Of a DNA stretch of 64,000 nucleotides, positions 46,201 through 53,674 are shown piece after piece; within the stretch, counting starts at the first letter, position 1; the number at the start of each line of letters is the position of its first letter. The notes below the pieces were generated by a model, which was not told where the DNA came from, searched no databases, and saw only the letters and a program-made list of their open reading frames with translations. Source of the stretch: Phycisphaerae bacterium (lineage in GTDB: Bacteria > Planctomycetota > Phycisphaerae > JAJVII01); the NCBI GenBank assembly GCA_022072085.1, contig JAJVII010000015.1:1-64000 (forward strand), written 5' to 3'. Both the position numbers and the translations under genes were made by a program.

Positions 46201-49200
46201 GGACGATCTGCTGCTTGAGGGCCGCCAGCGTCGTGCCTGACTCCTGTCCGCCGCCGCCGCCGGTCATGCGGAAGAGCTGCTTGAGGTTGCGCTCGGCCTC
46301 GGAGGCGTCGATGTTCTTGAGCGTGAAGACGCGGACCTCCAGCACCCCCGGCGGCAGCACGACATCCAGGGCGCGGACCAGCGGCTCGATCAGGGTGAAC
46401 TCCGACGAGCTGGCCTTGACGATGATCGAATTGGTCCGCAAGTCCGGCACAACGGTGATCCGGCGCACGACCTGGCGGGCGGCCTGCTGCTGCGGCTGCT
46501 GTGCCTGACCCGGCTGGGTCTGGCCGTTGGTCTGGCCGCCCTGCTGGCCGCGACGGCCGCGGCCGCTCTGGTTCTGCTGGTCGCCGCCCTGCTGCTGTTG
46601 CTGGATCTGCTGAACCTGCTGCTGCACCGTCTGGGCGGTCTGGGCGGTGCGGACGTCGTTGAACAACTTCTCCAGCGTCGCCGCCAGGGACTCCGGCTCG
46701 GCGTTGGTCAGCTTGTAGATGCGAATCTCGTAGTCGGTCCCCTGCCCCGACTCGGCCAGCGCGTCCAGGATGTCGTGAATCCGCTGCACCTGGTCGGCAG
46801 TGCCCTGCACGACCAGCGCGTTGGTCACCGGGTCGTAGAAGACGGTCGGCGGGATCGACTCGTCGGCCGGCTGCGTCGTCGGTCGGCCGGCGGTCATGAC
46901 GTGGCCCTTGGGCTTGCCCGTCGGGCCGCTGTCGTCGGGAACCTCGATGGTGGGCGGCTCGCCGTTGCCATTACCGTTTCCGTCGCCTTCGCCGTCGGCG
47001 CCGATCGCGGCGGCGAGGATGGCACGAACCATTGGCCCAAAGCGTCCGAACGAGCCGGGCGTCAGTTGCGAGTGCGGCTGGCCGGGCGCAGCCGTCGGCC
47101 TGACCGGCGGCGTCGCGGGGCCCGTCGGCTGGCTCATGTCGCGGATGATGATGCCGCCTTCGTCAGGGGCCTTGAACTCGATGACCTTGACGCCCCCGTT
47201 GGACTCGTCAAGCTGCGGGTAGATGATCTGGAGCGACTGGGCGGCCTTGCGGGCGTTCATGCCGCGCGGCAGCGGAATGATCTCGGTGACCACGCGCCTG
47301 CCGCCCTCGGTCGTGCCCAGCCCGTCCATCTCGGTGACCAGCTTGTCCACCCAGACATACTGCTCGTCGGTGCCCGAGAAGATGATCTGGTTGGTGATCA
47401 GGTCCGAGTCCATCGTCGGGGCGTGGCCCTTGCCCCAGCGGTCCTCAGCCAGCGGCCTGAGCTTGTCGATCAGTTCGTCTGCCTTGGCGGTGAACAGCGG
47501 GATGTAGTGAATCTGGGCCCGGGCGACCGGGGCGACGTCGAGCTGGCGGATCAGCCCGTCGAGCACCTTCCAGTTGGCGTCGGTGGTGTTGATGACCAGG
47601 GCGTCGCCGCTGGGGTCTTCGGCGATGGTCATGGGCCCGGAGACTGGCGAGCCCTGGCGGCCGTAGAGGTCGTTGATGACCTTGATCATGTCGGCCGGCC
47701 AGACGTTGGCCAGCACCACGCGGTGGATGCTGCTGTTGGCGCCGGCGCCTTCCTGGAGCTTGCCGACGAGCTGCTCGATGGCCGCCACGTCCGTGCCCGG
47801 TCCGGTGACGATCAGGCTGTTGGAGGCGACGTCGGTGGCGATCCGCGCGTTGGACCCCGCGACCTTGGGGCCGTTCTGCTGGCCGATGCCCAGCGCGGTG
47901 CGCAGGGTGTTGGCCATCTCGTCGGCCTTGGCGGAAGTCAGCCGCACGATGCGGATCTGCGGGACCGCGTCGGGCCCGCCGGCGGCCAGGTTGGTCACGA
48001 GCTGCTCAGCCGTCTGCACCAGGTCCGGCGCCCCGGCCAGCACGAGCTGCGTGCCCTGCTGGTCGGCAGAGATGCGAAGCTGCTCGGTCGCCGGGCGGCC
48101 CTGGTTCTGGCTGGCCAGCACGGTCTGGAGCACGCTCACCAGGTTCCAGGAATTGCCGGTGGCCACGGGCACGATCTTGACGACCGAACGGGCCAGCACC
48201 CGCGTCCGCAGCCGCTCGATCTCCTTTTCGATCAGCGCGAAGTCGTTGGCCCGGGCCGTGACGAACAGCGTATTGCTCATCGGCTCGGGGACGAAGGCGG
48301 CAATCATCTCCTCGCGGCGGATTTTCTCGGCGAACGCGACGCCCAGCGCCGAAGCCAACTGCTGGGCGTTGGCGCCGTCGGCCAGTTCGTAGCTGCGCGT
48401 CGTCGCATCGGGCGCCGCCTGGCCGCCGTCGAGGCTGGCGATGATCTGGGAAATCTGGGGCATCGCCGAAGCCGACGCCGACACTACCACGGCGTTCTGG
48501 TTGCGGTCGGGCGAGATGCGCACGTCGCCCAGGTCCCTGCGTCCGCTGCACAGGTTGCTGAGGATCGCAGCCACGTCGTCGGCCTTGGCGGTTGTGTTCA
48601 GTTTGATCAGCCGCGTCTCAGCCGACGGCACGCCGGCCTTGTCCAGGTCCTGGATCAGCGGGACGACCTCGTTGTAGGCGTCCTTGTCGGCGATGACGTA
48701 GAGACGCCCGGTTGTGTCGTCGCCGCGGAAGCGGATCTGGAGCTTGCCCTCGCTGGCGCGAATCTTGTTCAGGTCCGCGTAGAGATCGGTCATGGTGGCG
48801 GCAACGGTGCTGGCGTTGGCGACCTTGAGTTCGACGCCGCGAATGTCGGGCGACGTGCCGGCCATGCCGGGCCGGTCCAGTTCCTTGAGCACTTCCTGAG
48901 CGAAGTCGACGGCGCCGGCTTCGCCGGTGACGATGACGAACCGCCCATTGGGCGAGGGGGCGACCTGGGCATTGTACTGCTGGCCGGTGAGAATCTGGCC
49001 CAGCGGACCGGCGACCAGGTGCGAATCCAGGTTGTTTACGGGCAACTGCCGCAGGACCGTGCGGCCCTTGAACTGCTGCTTGAGCGTCTCGAGCATCTTC
49101 TCGATGCGGGCGAAGTCGGCCTTGCGGGCCGTGACGAACAGCAGCGCGGATGCCGGGTCGGCGTCGAAGGAGGCCGCCATCGCCCCGCTCTTGACGTCGG

Positions 49201-52200
49201 GCGCGAACGCCCGCACCAGGTCGTCGCGGGCCGACGCCGCCGCCTGGCCGCTGCTCATCTGGTAGTTGCGGACCTCGGTCACGTCGTCGGCCGACTCGGC
49301 GTCCAGCTTGCCGATCGCCTGAACCATGTCCTCGACGACGTGCGGGTCGCCGGTGAGGATGATCCCGCGGCCGGCGGGCGCCGCCACCATCTGCGTGTTC
49401 TTGGGCAGGACGAAGCCCTGCCGCCGCCCGTTGTATTGCCCGTAGAGTCGGCTGACCGTCTCGATCATCCGGGCCGGGTCGCCCTTGATCGCCACGGTGC
49501 GGACCTCGGCGCGCTGGCCCTGGCTGGCCTTGTCGATTTCCTCGGCCAACTGCTTGACCCGGGCGAAGGATTCGTCGTCGGCGAAGATGAACAGCCGCCC
49601 GCTGTCGGCGTCGGCCTGGAGGCGAACCTGCGGCTTGCGCTGGTGGCGGAGCTGGCGGTTCACGTCCTGGAGCAGGTTGTTCAACGTGTCGGCCACCTTG
49701 GCCGGGTCGGCGCTCTCCAGCACGACGGCGTGGAACGGCAGCGTCTGGTCCTCCAGGTCGGGCACGTCAAGCTGCTTGACGAGCTGGCCGACCAGGTCCA
49801 GCGTCTGCGTGTCGGACCATGCGAACAGATTGCCGCCGCGGTCGTCCGGCTGCAACCGCAGGCGGTCGTCGGCCGGTCCCGTGTGCGGCCGGGCGCGGAC
49901 CAGGGCGTCGATTGGCCCGGCCAACTGGCTGGGCAGCGCATACTGGAGCTTGAAGGAGCGCATCGCCCCCTTGCTGCGCAGCTCCGACTGGGCCTCGTTC
50001 AGCTTGGCCTCGACCAGCTTGAAGTCGCTGGGCTTGGCGGTGACGAAGATCGTCGCCGTCGGGTCGTCCACGTCGAAGCTGACGGCCAGCTCGCCCGAGG
50101 CCAGCTTGTCCGACAACAGCTTCTGGACCAGCGTGACGGCCTGGCGGGCCTGTTGGGCGGTCTGGGCCTTGTAGGTCCGCAGTTCGCTGTTCTCGTTGAC
50201 GATGCCCGGCTGGGGAACGTCGAGCTGGCGGGTCAGCTCGCGGACCTGCTCCATCTGCGTCGGCTGAGCGTCAACGACGAGGATCATCCGTTTGTCGTCG
50301 CTGACGGTGGTCACGCCGCCGGAGGCGGCGCGGTTGTAGCGAGAGGCCCCGCCGAAGAACTGCTGCACCGCCCGCTCCAGCTCGCTGGGCTTGATGTTGG
50401 TCAGCCGGAATATCTCGGTCTTGGTCTTCTGGTCGGTCGCGGACTTCTCCAGGTCCTCCATCAGCGCCTTGATCTGCTGCCATTGCTTCTCGGTGCTGGA
50501 CAGCAGCAGGCTGCGGCTGTCGTCGCTGGCGTCCATGATCGGCTTGGGGTCGCCCAGCTTGCCCGTGTTGACCAGCATGTTGTTGACGTGCTCGATGAAC
50601 TTGCGGGCGTCGAGCTGCCTGAGGTCCACAATGCGGATATCGCGGACGAGTTCTTCGTCAGGCTGGGTGGACGCCCCCGGCACGGGCACGTCGAGTTCCC
50701 TGATCAGCTCGTCGGCGCGGTCCATCATCGCCCCGGCGTTGGTCTGGAGCAGCAGCGTGTTGAGGCGGTTGTCCTCGACGACCTCCAACTTCAGCTCGCC
50801 CTGCCGCGGGATCAGCCGACGCAGCGTGTTGGCCAGTTGCGACGCCTGGGCATACTTCAGCGTGACGATCTTGTGCTGCTCGATCGACTCCTGCACCTTC
50901 TCCAGGTTCGCGATCAACTCCTCGATGTCCTTCATCCGAGCCGGGGTGGCCGTCACGATCAGGCGGCGGAACTGCTCGTCCACCGTGACGCGGATGTCGG
51001 ACCCGGCGGCCACAGGCTTGCCGTCGCCTGTGTATTTCTGGCCGCGGAAGGCGTTGCTGATCACGTCGCTGGCGCGGCGGACGTCGGCATGCTGGAGCTG
51101 GAACATCTTGGTGACCAGGGTCGCCTGCTCGCCGCCGAGCTCGGTGTCCAGCTTGTTGATGATGTCCTCGACCTGCTTCATGTCATCATGCGAGGCCATC
51201 ACCAGGATCGACCCGGAACGCCGGTCGGGGACGATCGCGCCCGGCGTGCGGCGGTGGACGACGGTCTTGTCGCCTTCCTTGACCGTGATCGGCGTGCCGG
51301 TGAGCTGGATGAGGGTCTGGACCATCTGGTCGGGGTCGGCGAACTTCAGCTTGAAGACGCGGAACTCGACCTCCGTCGGGCTCAGGCCCGGCGTCTGAAC
51401 GGCGTTGATCACCGACGCCAGGCTGCGGATGTTCGCAGCCGTGTCGGTCACCACCAGCAGGTCGCCGCCGCTGGGGGACATCGCCCCGAACGTGCTGACC
51501 AGCGGCCGCAACTGGACGGCCATGTCGCGAGCCACGCCCGGCGTGGAGAGCACGACCGTGACGATCTGGTTGGGCAGCACGTCGGGACCGGGCAGCGTAC
51601 CCTTGTAGACCGGCAGCGGCCGGGTCTTCACCTCGGCCAGCGGCATCAGCAGCAGGTGGTTGCGGTCGCGGATCATGTACAGGCTGCGGGTCATCAGGAT
51701 CGAGTTGAGGACGTCGATCGCCTCGTCGATGGTGTAGGCCCGCGGGCTGTAGTAGGTCACCTCGCCGGTGACGTTGGTCGTGCCGATGATGCTCAGGCCG
51801 GTGATGCGGCTGAAGTACTGAAGGATGTTGGAAAGCTGCTGGTTGGCGAAAACGAATCGGATGGTCTTGGGAACCACGGGGGCCTGCGGCTGGGCCGGGG
51901 CAGCCGGCGCGTGCGGGGCCGGGCCGACGGCCACCTCGGTATCGGGCTGGGTCGTGGGGGCCTCAGCCTCCTGGTCGGGCTGCGTGGTCGGGGCCTCGGC
52001 CGCCTCGTCGGGCTGGGTGGTGGGCGCCTCGGCCACTTCCTCGATCACGAACGGGCCGATCACCTGGCCGGGACCGATCATGGGACTCGCGGCGATCCCC
52101 TCGCCGGGTGTGGACGGGCCGGAGCCGCCGGACCGCGGCGGCGGCGGCGGGCTGGCGGGGCGTACGCCGCTGCGACCGCTGTCGTTGCGTCCGCTGGTGT

Positions 52201-52429
52201 TGCCGGTGTTGGCGGTGTTGCCGGTGTTGTCATTCGTTCCGCTGACGCCCGAGGCCGAGCCGCCGTCGGGGACGCGAACGTATCGCACCTTGCCGTCAGG
52301 GTCGGTCACCTTCTGCCAGGTGTCGGCGCGCAGCAGGTGGGCTGTCGCCAACAGCAGGCCGACGGCCAACAGGCCCGTCAACCAGCGGCGCATGGGGCGG
52401 CGAAACGTGGTGGTTTGGTTGCTGATCAT
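40262..52429 (-). CDS. gspD: Giant type II secretion secretin with about 40 N-domains
   Basis: 4055 residues; ordinary GspD proteins have about 650. Layout: signal peptide (1-36), a low-complexity linker with three AEAPTTQPD repeats (133-163), an STN/N0-type domain at about 188-265 (IRFVFANQQLSNILQYFSRI), then about 40 N1/N2-type domains of 60-130 residues each (284-3660), then the secretin barrel (about 3663-3900; VLIQVLLAEV, VEVLSRPQILASDNQEAEINVGSRVPI, VPVLGDLPGIWG), then a Pro-rich tail. Repeat consensus: IFPLKNADAxxLAxxLxxLF, then RTNSLIVTA and IExLIxKLD. The barrel is normal, so it should form the outer-membrane pore. Three domains carry long Gln-, Asn/Gly- or Pro-rich inserts. It follows the GspM/C gene and is in frame throughout. 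Confidence 0.95.
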   Translation of the reverse strand: MISNQTTTFRRPMRRWLTGLLAVGLLLATAHLLRADTWQKVTDPDGKVRYVRVPDGGSASGVSGTNDNTGNTANTGNTSGRNDSGRSGVRPASPPPPPRSGGSGPSTPGEGIAASPMIGPGQVIGPFVIEEVAEAPTTQPDEAAEAPTTQPDQEAEAPTTQPDTEVAVGPAPHAPAAPAQPQAPVVPKTIRFVFANQQLSNILQYFSRITGLSIIGTTNVTGEVTYYSPRAYTIDEAIDVLNSILMTRSLYMIRDRNHLLLMPLAEVKTRPLPVYKGTLPGPDVLPNQIVTVVLSTPGVARDMAVQLRPLVSTFGAMSPSGGDLLVVTDTAANIRSLASVINAVQTPGLSPTEVEFRVFKLKFADPDQMVQTLIQLTGTPITVKEGDKTVVHRRTPGAIVPDRRSGSILVMASHDDMKQVEDIINKLDTELGGEQATLVTKMFQLQHADVRRASDVISNAFRGQKYTGDGKPVAAGSDIRVTVDEQFRRLIVTATPARMKDIEELIANLEKVQESIEQHKIVTLKYAQASQLANTLRRLIPRQGELKLEVVEDNRLNTLLLQTNAGAMMDRADELIRELDVPVPGASTQPDEELVRDIRIVDLRQLDARKFIEHVNNMLVNTGKLGDPKPIMDASDDSRSLLLSSTEKQWQQIKALMEDLEKSATDQKTKTEIFRLTNIKPSELERAVQQFFGGASRYNRAASGGVTTVSDDKRMILVVDAQPTQMEQVRELTRQLDVPQPGIVNENSELRTYKAQTAQQARQAVTLVQKLLSDKLASGELAVSFDVDDPTATIFVTAKPSDFKLVEAKLNEAQSELRSKGAMRSFKLQYALPSQLAGPIDALVRARPHTGPADDRLRLQPDDRGGNLFAWSDTQTLDLVGQLVKQLDVPDLEDQTLPFHAVVLESADPAKVADTLNNLLQDVNRQLRHQRKPQVRLQADADSGRLFIFADDESFARVKQLAEEIDKASQGQRAEVRTVAIKGDPARMIETVSRLYGQYNGRRQGFVLPKNTQMVAAPAGRGIILTGDPHVVEDMVQAIGKLDAESADDVTEVRNYQMSSGQAAASARDDLVRAFAPDVKSGAMAASFDADPASALLFVTARKADFARIEKMLETLKQQFKGRTVLRQLPVNNLDSHLVAGPLGQILTGQQYNAQVAPSPNGRFVIVTGEAGAVDFAQEVLKELDRPGMAGTSPDIRGVELKVANASTVAATMTDLYADLNKIRASEGKLQIRFRGDDTTGRLYVIADKDAYNEVVPLIQDLDKAGVPSAETRLIKLNTTAKADDVAAILSNLCSGRRDLGDVRISPDRNQNAVVVSASASAMPQISQIIASLDGGQAAPDATTRSYELADGANAQQLASALGVAFAEKIRREEMIAAFVPEPMSNTLFVTARANDFALIEKEIERLRTRVLARSVVKIVPVATGNSWNLVSVLQTVLASQNQGRPATEQLRISADQQGTQLVLAGAPDLVQTAEQLVTNLAAGGPDAVPQIRIVRLTSAKADEMANTLRTALGIGQQNGPKVAGSNARIATDVASNSLIVTGPGTDVAAIEQLVGKLQEGAGANSSIHRVVLANVWPADMIKVINDLYGRQGSPVSGPMTIAEDPSGDALVINTTDANWKVLDGLIRQLDVAPVARAQIHYIPLFTAKADELIDKLRPLAEDRWGKGHAPTMDSDLITNQIIFSGTDEQYVWVDKLVTEMDGLGTTEGGRRVVTEIIPLPRGMNARKAAQSLQIIYPQLDESNGGVKVIEFKAPDEGGIIIRDMSQPTGPATPPVRPTAAPGQPHSQLTPGSFGRFGPMVRAILAAAIGADGEGDGNGNGNGEPPTIEVPDDSGPTGKPKGHVMTAGRPTTQPADESIPPTVFYDPVTNALVVQGTADQVQRIHDILDALAESGQGTDYEIRIYKLTNAEPESLAATLEKLFNDVRTAQTAQTVQQQVQQIQQQQQGGDQQNQSGRGRRGQQGGQTNGQTQPGQAQQPQQQAARQVVRRITVVPDLRTNSIIVKASSSEFTLIEPLVRALDVVLPPGVLEVRVFTLKNIDASEAERNLKQLFRMTGGGGGQESGTTLAALKQQIVRMQKAGTAPTDQEMIQLINAGRMTITANTAANSLVVAAPTEGLAVIEQLLTILDKAPVAVETKVKIFPLSNARAEELAPIFTATYTQQRQARGGTARQQTTPAVVSPDPRSNSLIVKAAASDMEEIGQLILELDKKGSEGVLVVYRLKYGDARQLAQALSQIYGGSGGGRGGRGGATGTSVKIAADTASNSLLVTAPEIDQKAIAAMVEKLDAGNEWVPKMQVYPLKVAQATDVAAAINQVVRAQPRVQGRPVASAQGDATTNTVIVMGVPEDQTMIEGLIKQLESGEGAARKVQTLQLKFAKSDDIVNALKPLYQQSGGGRGRGAGATPAVITSEPASNTILINGTDAQIKEVTTLVAQMDREDISGKMETKVVTLNRADAVDLAPMLQKVHDAAVNSTTPKGAKAARVAIGADSGTNSIVLAGPADQFPAIEQLIEKLDTIPPGGGDLKVYVVPLKNTSPDDMKKLLDEMIKGQSGAKGAKGSTGPRAMPGVRVDVSSVPNASALIVSADEKTMAELQKLIDQIEAASGPQKLQVKIFPLKNAQAAALAQSLTRLFQQQLASRRGQPLRPEDQISVSGDATTNSLVVAASAERMAEVEGLVQQLDAIQVNPSGFKIIALQHAEAAKVATMLTNMLRQGGQPGIKFSIAPDERTNVLIVTAPENMLPQIQELVDKLDQVPPFSEAVMTVLALKHSDATKLATVISGMLKRDDKGVVTPAAKAIQEQIRRMKVVTGDGKPVTDLDLDKPINITPEAGTNSLVISSSEENVAAITAVIKMMDALPLADAVTVRIFPVKNADATQLSQSLSKLFDDSRKLLLQPGTGKPAAPGQVTTESAVGKALANQVSFAVDTRTNTLLAAGVEEAVALVEVLVNQLDVPSLSGSIETQIVPVAHGDAGLLAPLLTTLFTNRLNASLAPGARALPSDQVTIGVEPLTNSLIVTAKKSNMEILQGLLSKLDIEPPSDSGLVRFYVLKFADANRVADMVSGLYKNGIYVPGQAASRTATPADKVTITSDLRTNSVVVSASKQNLAIIEGLINTLDKPTPEGAFGDIRLFPVVNADATKTAPLLQQLFDRKQAAAKQAGVDLLPVTVTSDIRSNTLIVSGSKEAFTDVERLLKDLDKVDPTRTMDIRLFELKSASAITLAPMLDSLMTKRRSAGGAGTTQSAAVTIAADDASNTLIVSATRDDMSIVEDLVAKLDRTPDASDGTQIFPLLQADADAMAQTLKQLYAQRTQSKSVNISVDSRLNAIVVQAAKADMQAVGDLIKKLDNAPVTVFKTMRIFPLQNAEADTLAKILADMLSDKGSSSAANSARRATLTKFVSNNQAISQAILTYKDEILVAPDARTNSLLLSAPAETVDMLESLIKELDTPSRVWAQVEIFQLKNADASQTAQIVKDLFQLGASSNKNTQQPQQQFQLGPTPPAGMPTPVTPVATPATPAAVGPAIAGVTPSGTPPSPYRPELSLVVDSRTNSLIVTGVPEDLQVVKELIDKLDGSDVVERVNKVYTIKNGKASEIATALNAHLTKLSQNMTALLGSNASKSGLAALDTQVSVVAEDSSNKLLLSASPRYFEEVSQIVNELDQPPPQVLIQVLLAEVTLTDDTQVGAELKYTTAVKAGTFSAGTSFGVQAAQALNGGIAVSLTGTDFEFFLRALRAQSRVEVLSRPQILASDNQEAEINVGSRVPIVTSTQITSNGDNYSNVTYEDVGIILKVTPKINADGFVNMLISPEISSLSKSTVQINNGTELPIINNRSATTTVTVKDNQTIVIGGLIRTSESDTQRKVPVLGDLPGIWGAAWRSTSRTKERTELLIVLTPRVLRTVEDAARVSTEERNRITIMPRNSEDTELMNIRPPQGPPFTQSVDTEIRTPGARNQPLPSPQAPTPPDKPAPGEPGSMTAPPSPTTQPDGRVGSVAPSDPRVGLSAAAQGLAAILAPPAKAGPVELGDASVHAAPTPPEELPPVRIDPDLLTADRRE
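47540..50182 (-). repeat. Three tandem four-domain modules inside gspD
   Basis: Residues 750-1045, 1050-1335 and 1343-1630 each hold four N-type domains and are 285-296 residues long. Matching domains are alike: first ones share FVTA then DF and a IE/VE pair (IFVTAKPSDFKLVEAKL, LFVTARKADFARIEKML, LFVTARANDFALIEKEI). Third ones share QVRLQADADSGRLFIFAD and QIRFRGDDTTGRLYVIAD. The fourth ones of blocks one and three share PARMIETVSRLYG and PADMIKVINDLYG. Confidence 0.65.
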
Positions 52430-52497
52430 GATCCGACTCCCGATTCAATTGCCGGCCCGGCTGCATCGCCCGGACCCGGCCTGGTCAACTCCATTCG

Positions 52498-53664
52498 CTA
52501 CCGCGGTTCCGAATCGCCGACGCCTCCCGAGGCCGAGGTCATCGGCGCCAGCGGGACGTATTGCTCCGCGGGGACCTTGCGCTCGAACGTCTGCGTCGGG
52601 CTGACCTCGACGACCCAGCGACGCCCGTCCAGTTCGATCACGGCGTAGCACCGCGCGGCGTCCACGGCGACCAGCGTCCCGTCGTCGGGCAGCTTGTCGC
52701 CGACCTTGTAGTCGACGGTCGTCTTGGTCTTGCTGTTGGCCACCGAGGCGATGCCCACCGGCCCGCCCGCCCCCTCCTGCTCATACACGCCGCTCAGCCG
52801 AAGATAGCGGTCGATCGGGTCCGGCGGCGGTTTGACAGGATCCGGCGGTTTGACAGGATCCGGCGGCTTGACAGGATCCGGCGGCTTGACGACGACGACC
52901 GGCTTGGGCGCCTCCCACCGCTGGAACATGCTGTAGTTCGTGTCGGTCAGGCTGGCCAGCGTCGTCGACCAGGCAGGCGGCAGGGGCTTGCCCTGCTTCT
53001 TGAGCTTGTCCAGTTCCGCCTGCCGGGCCGTGGCGGCCTCGGCCTGGAGCACGGGCAACTCGGCCACGTCGAAGCGTTTGGGCTTCTGGTCCATCCAGAC
53101 CGATCGGTAGTGCAGTTCGCACTCCATCGTCGTCGTGGCCGGAGAAATCCTGTCGTTGTCGGCCAGCAGCGCCGGCTTGATGTCGATCTGCTGGATGGCC
53201 CCCAGCCGCTCGTACTCGTTGACGTGGCGGATCGCGGAAAGCGCATCCACCAGCGTGCCCTTTCCGTTGATGACCGCGTCGAAGGTCTGATAGTCCAGAT
53301 TGCTGTTGCGCATCTTGGGCGGAGTGGTCGTCACCAGCGGGCTGCGGGCGTCGCGCGGACGCAAGCCACGTCCCTCGCGGTCGCGCGACACCAGCCGCTC
53401 GAGCTGGTCGCGCATCGCGCTGGCGGCGTCGTTCACGGTCCCGGCGGCGTAGCTGCGCCGGCCGAGCAGGGCCCACCGGTTCTCCCACATCGTCCTGGCA
53501 TCGATGTCGGCCTTCTGGCGGGCGATGTCGTCGTCGATCCGCTTCTCGCGGGCCGCCAGGCCCTGCCAGGGCTCGATGAACAGGCTCATCCCCAGGCGCA
53601 GCGCCAGCAGCGAGCCGCCCAGGCCCAGGACGATGAACAGGAGCATGCGTTCGCGTTTCGCCAT
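52498..53664 (-). CDS. GspM-like protein fused to a GspC-type HR domain
   Basis: 388 residues. One N-terminal membrane helix (8-30), a coiled-coil stretch (36-60) and an alpha/beta region to about 200, the plan of GspM/PilO inner-membrane proteins. A Pro linker of four VKPPDP-type units follows (259-283). The last part (286-353), RLSGVYEQEGAGGPVGIASV, then YKVGDKLPDDGTLVAVDAARCYAVIELDGRRW, resembles the homology region of GspC and PilP, which binds the secretin N0 domain. No separate gspC exists in the operon. The domain reading is by eye. The gene lies 68 bases before gspD and 10 after gspL. Confidence 0.7.
   Translation of the reverse strand: MAKRERMLLFIVLGLGGSLLALRLGMSLFIEPWQGLAAREKRIDDDIARQKADIDARTMWENRWALLGRRSYAAGTVNDAASAMRDQLERLVSRDREGRGLRPRDARSPLVTTTPPKMRNSNLDYQTFDAVINGKGTLVDALSAIRHVNEYERLGAIQQIDIKPALLADNDRISPATTTMECELHYRSVWMDQKPKRFDVAELPVLQAEAATARQAELDKLKKQGKPLPPAWSTTLASLTDTNYSMFQRWEAPKPVVVVKPPDPVKPPDPVKPPDPVKPPPDPIDRYLRLSGVYEQEGAGGPVGIASVANSKTKTTVDYKVGDKLPDDGTLVAVDAARCYAVIELDGRRWVVEVSPTQTFERKVPAEQYVPLAPMTSASGGVGDSEPR
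52816..52890 (-). repeat. Tandem 18-base repeat in the gspM/C linker
   Basis: About four copies of an 18-base unit (GGATCC plus GGCGGTTTGACA in + strand reading) encode repeated VKPPDP. Copies two to four are nearly identical, which suggests recent slippage. Confidence 0.8.
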
Positions 53665-53674
53665 GGCGTTTCCG

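Noticed and set aside
40262-52429. gspD repeats as an assembly error
   Set aside because: The repeats are clearly diverged at the DNA and protein levels, so read collapse or duplication cannot easily explain them; long reads would still be useful.
46598-52648. A 2016-codon open frame on the + strand opposite gspD, with others of 1069 and 1256 codons opposite gspD and the PL26-like gene
   Set aside because: In GC-rich DNA the opposite frame of a repetitive gene stays open. The translations are rich in Arg, Gly, Val and Asp with no family features, while the minus strand carries clear secretin repeats.
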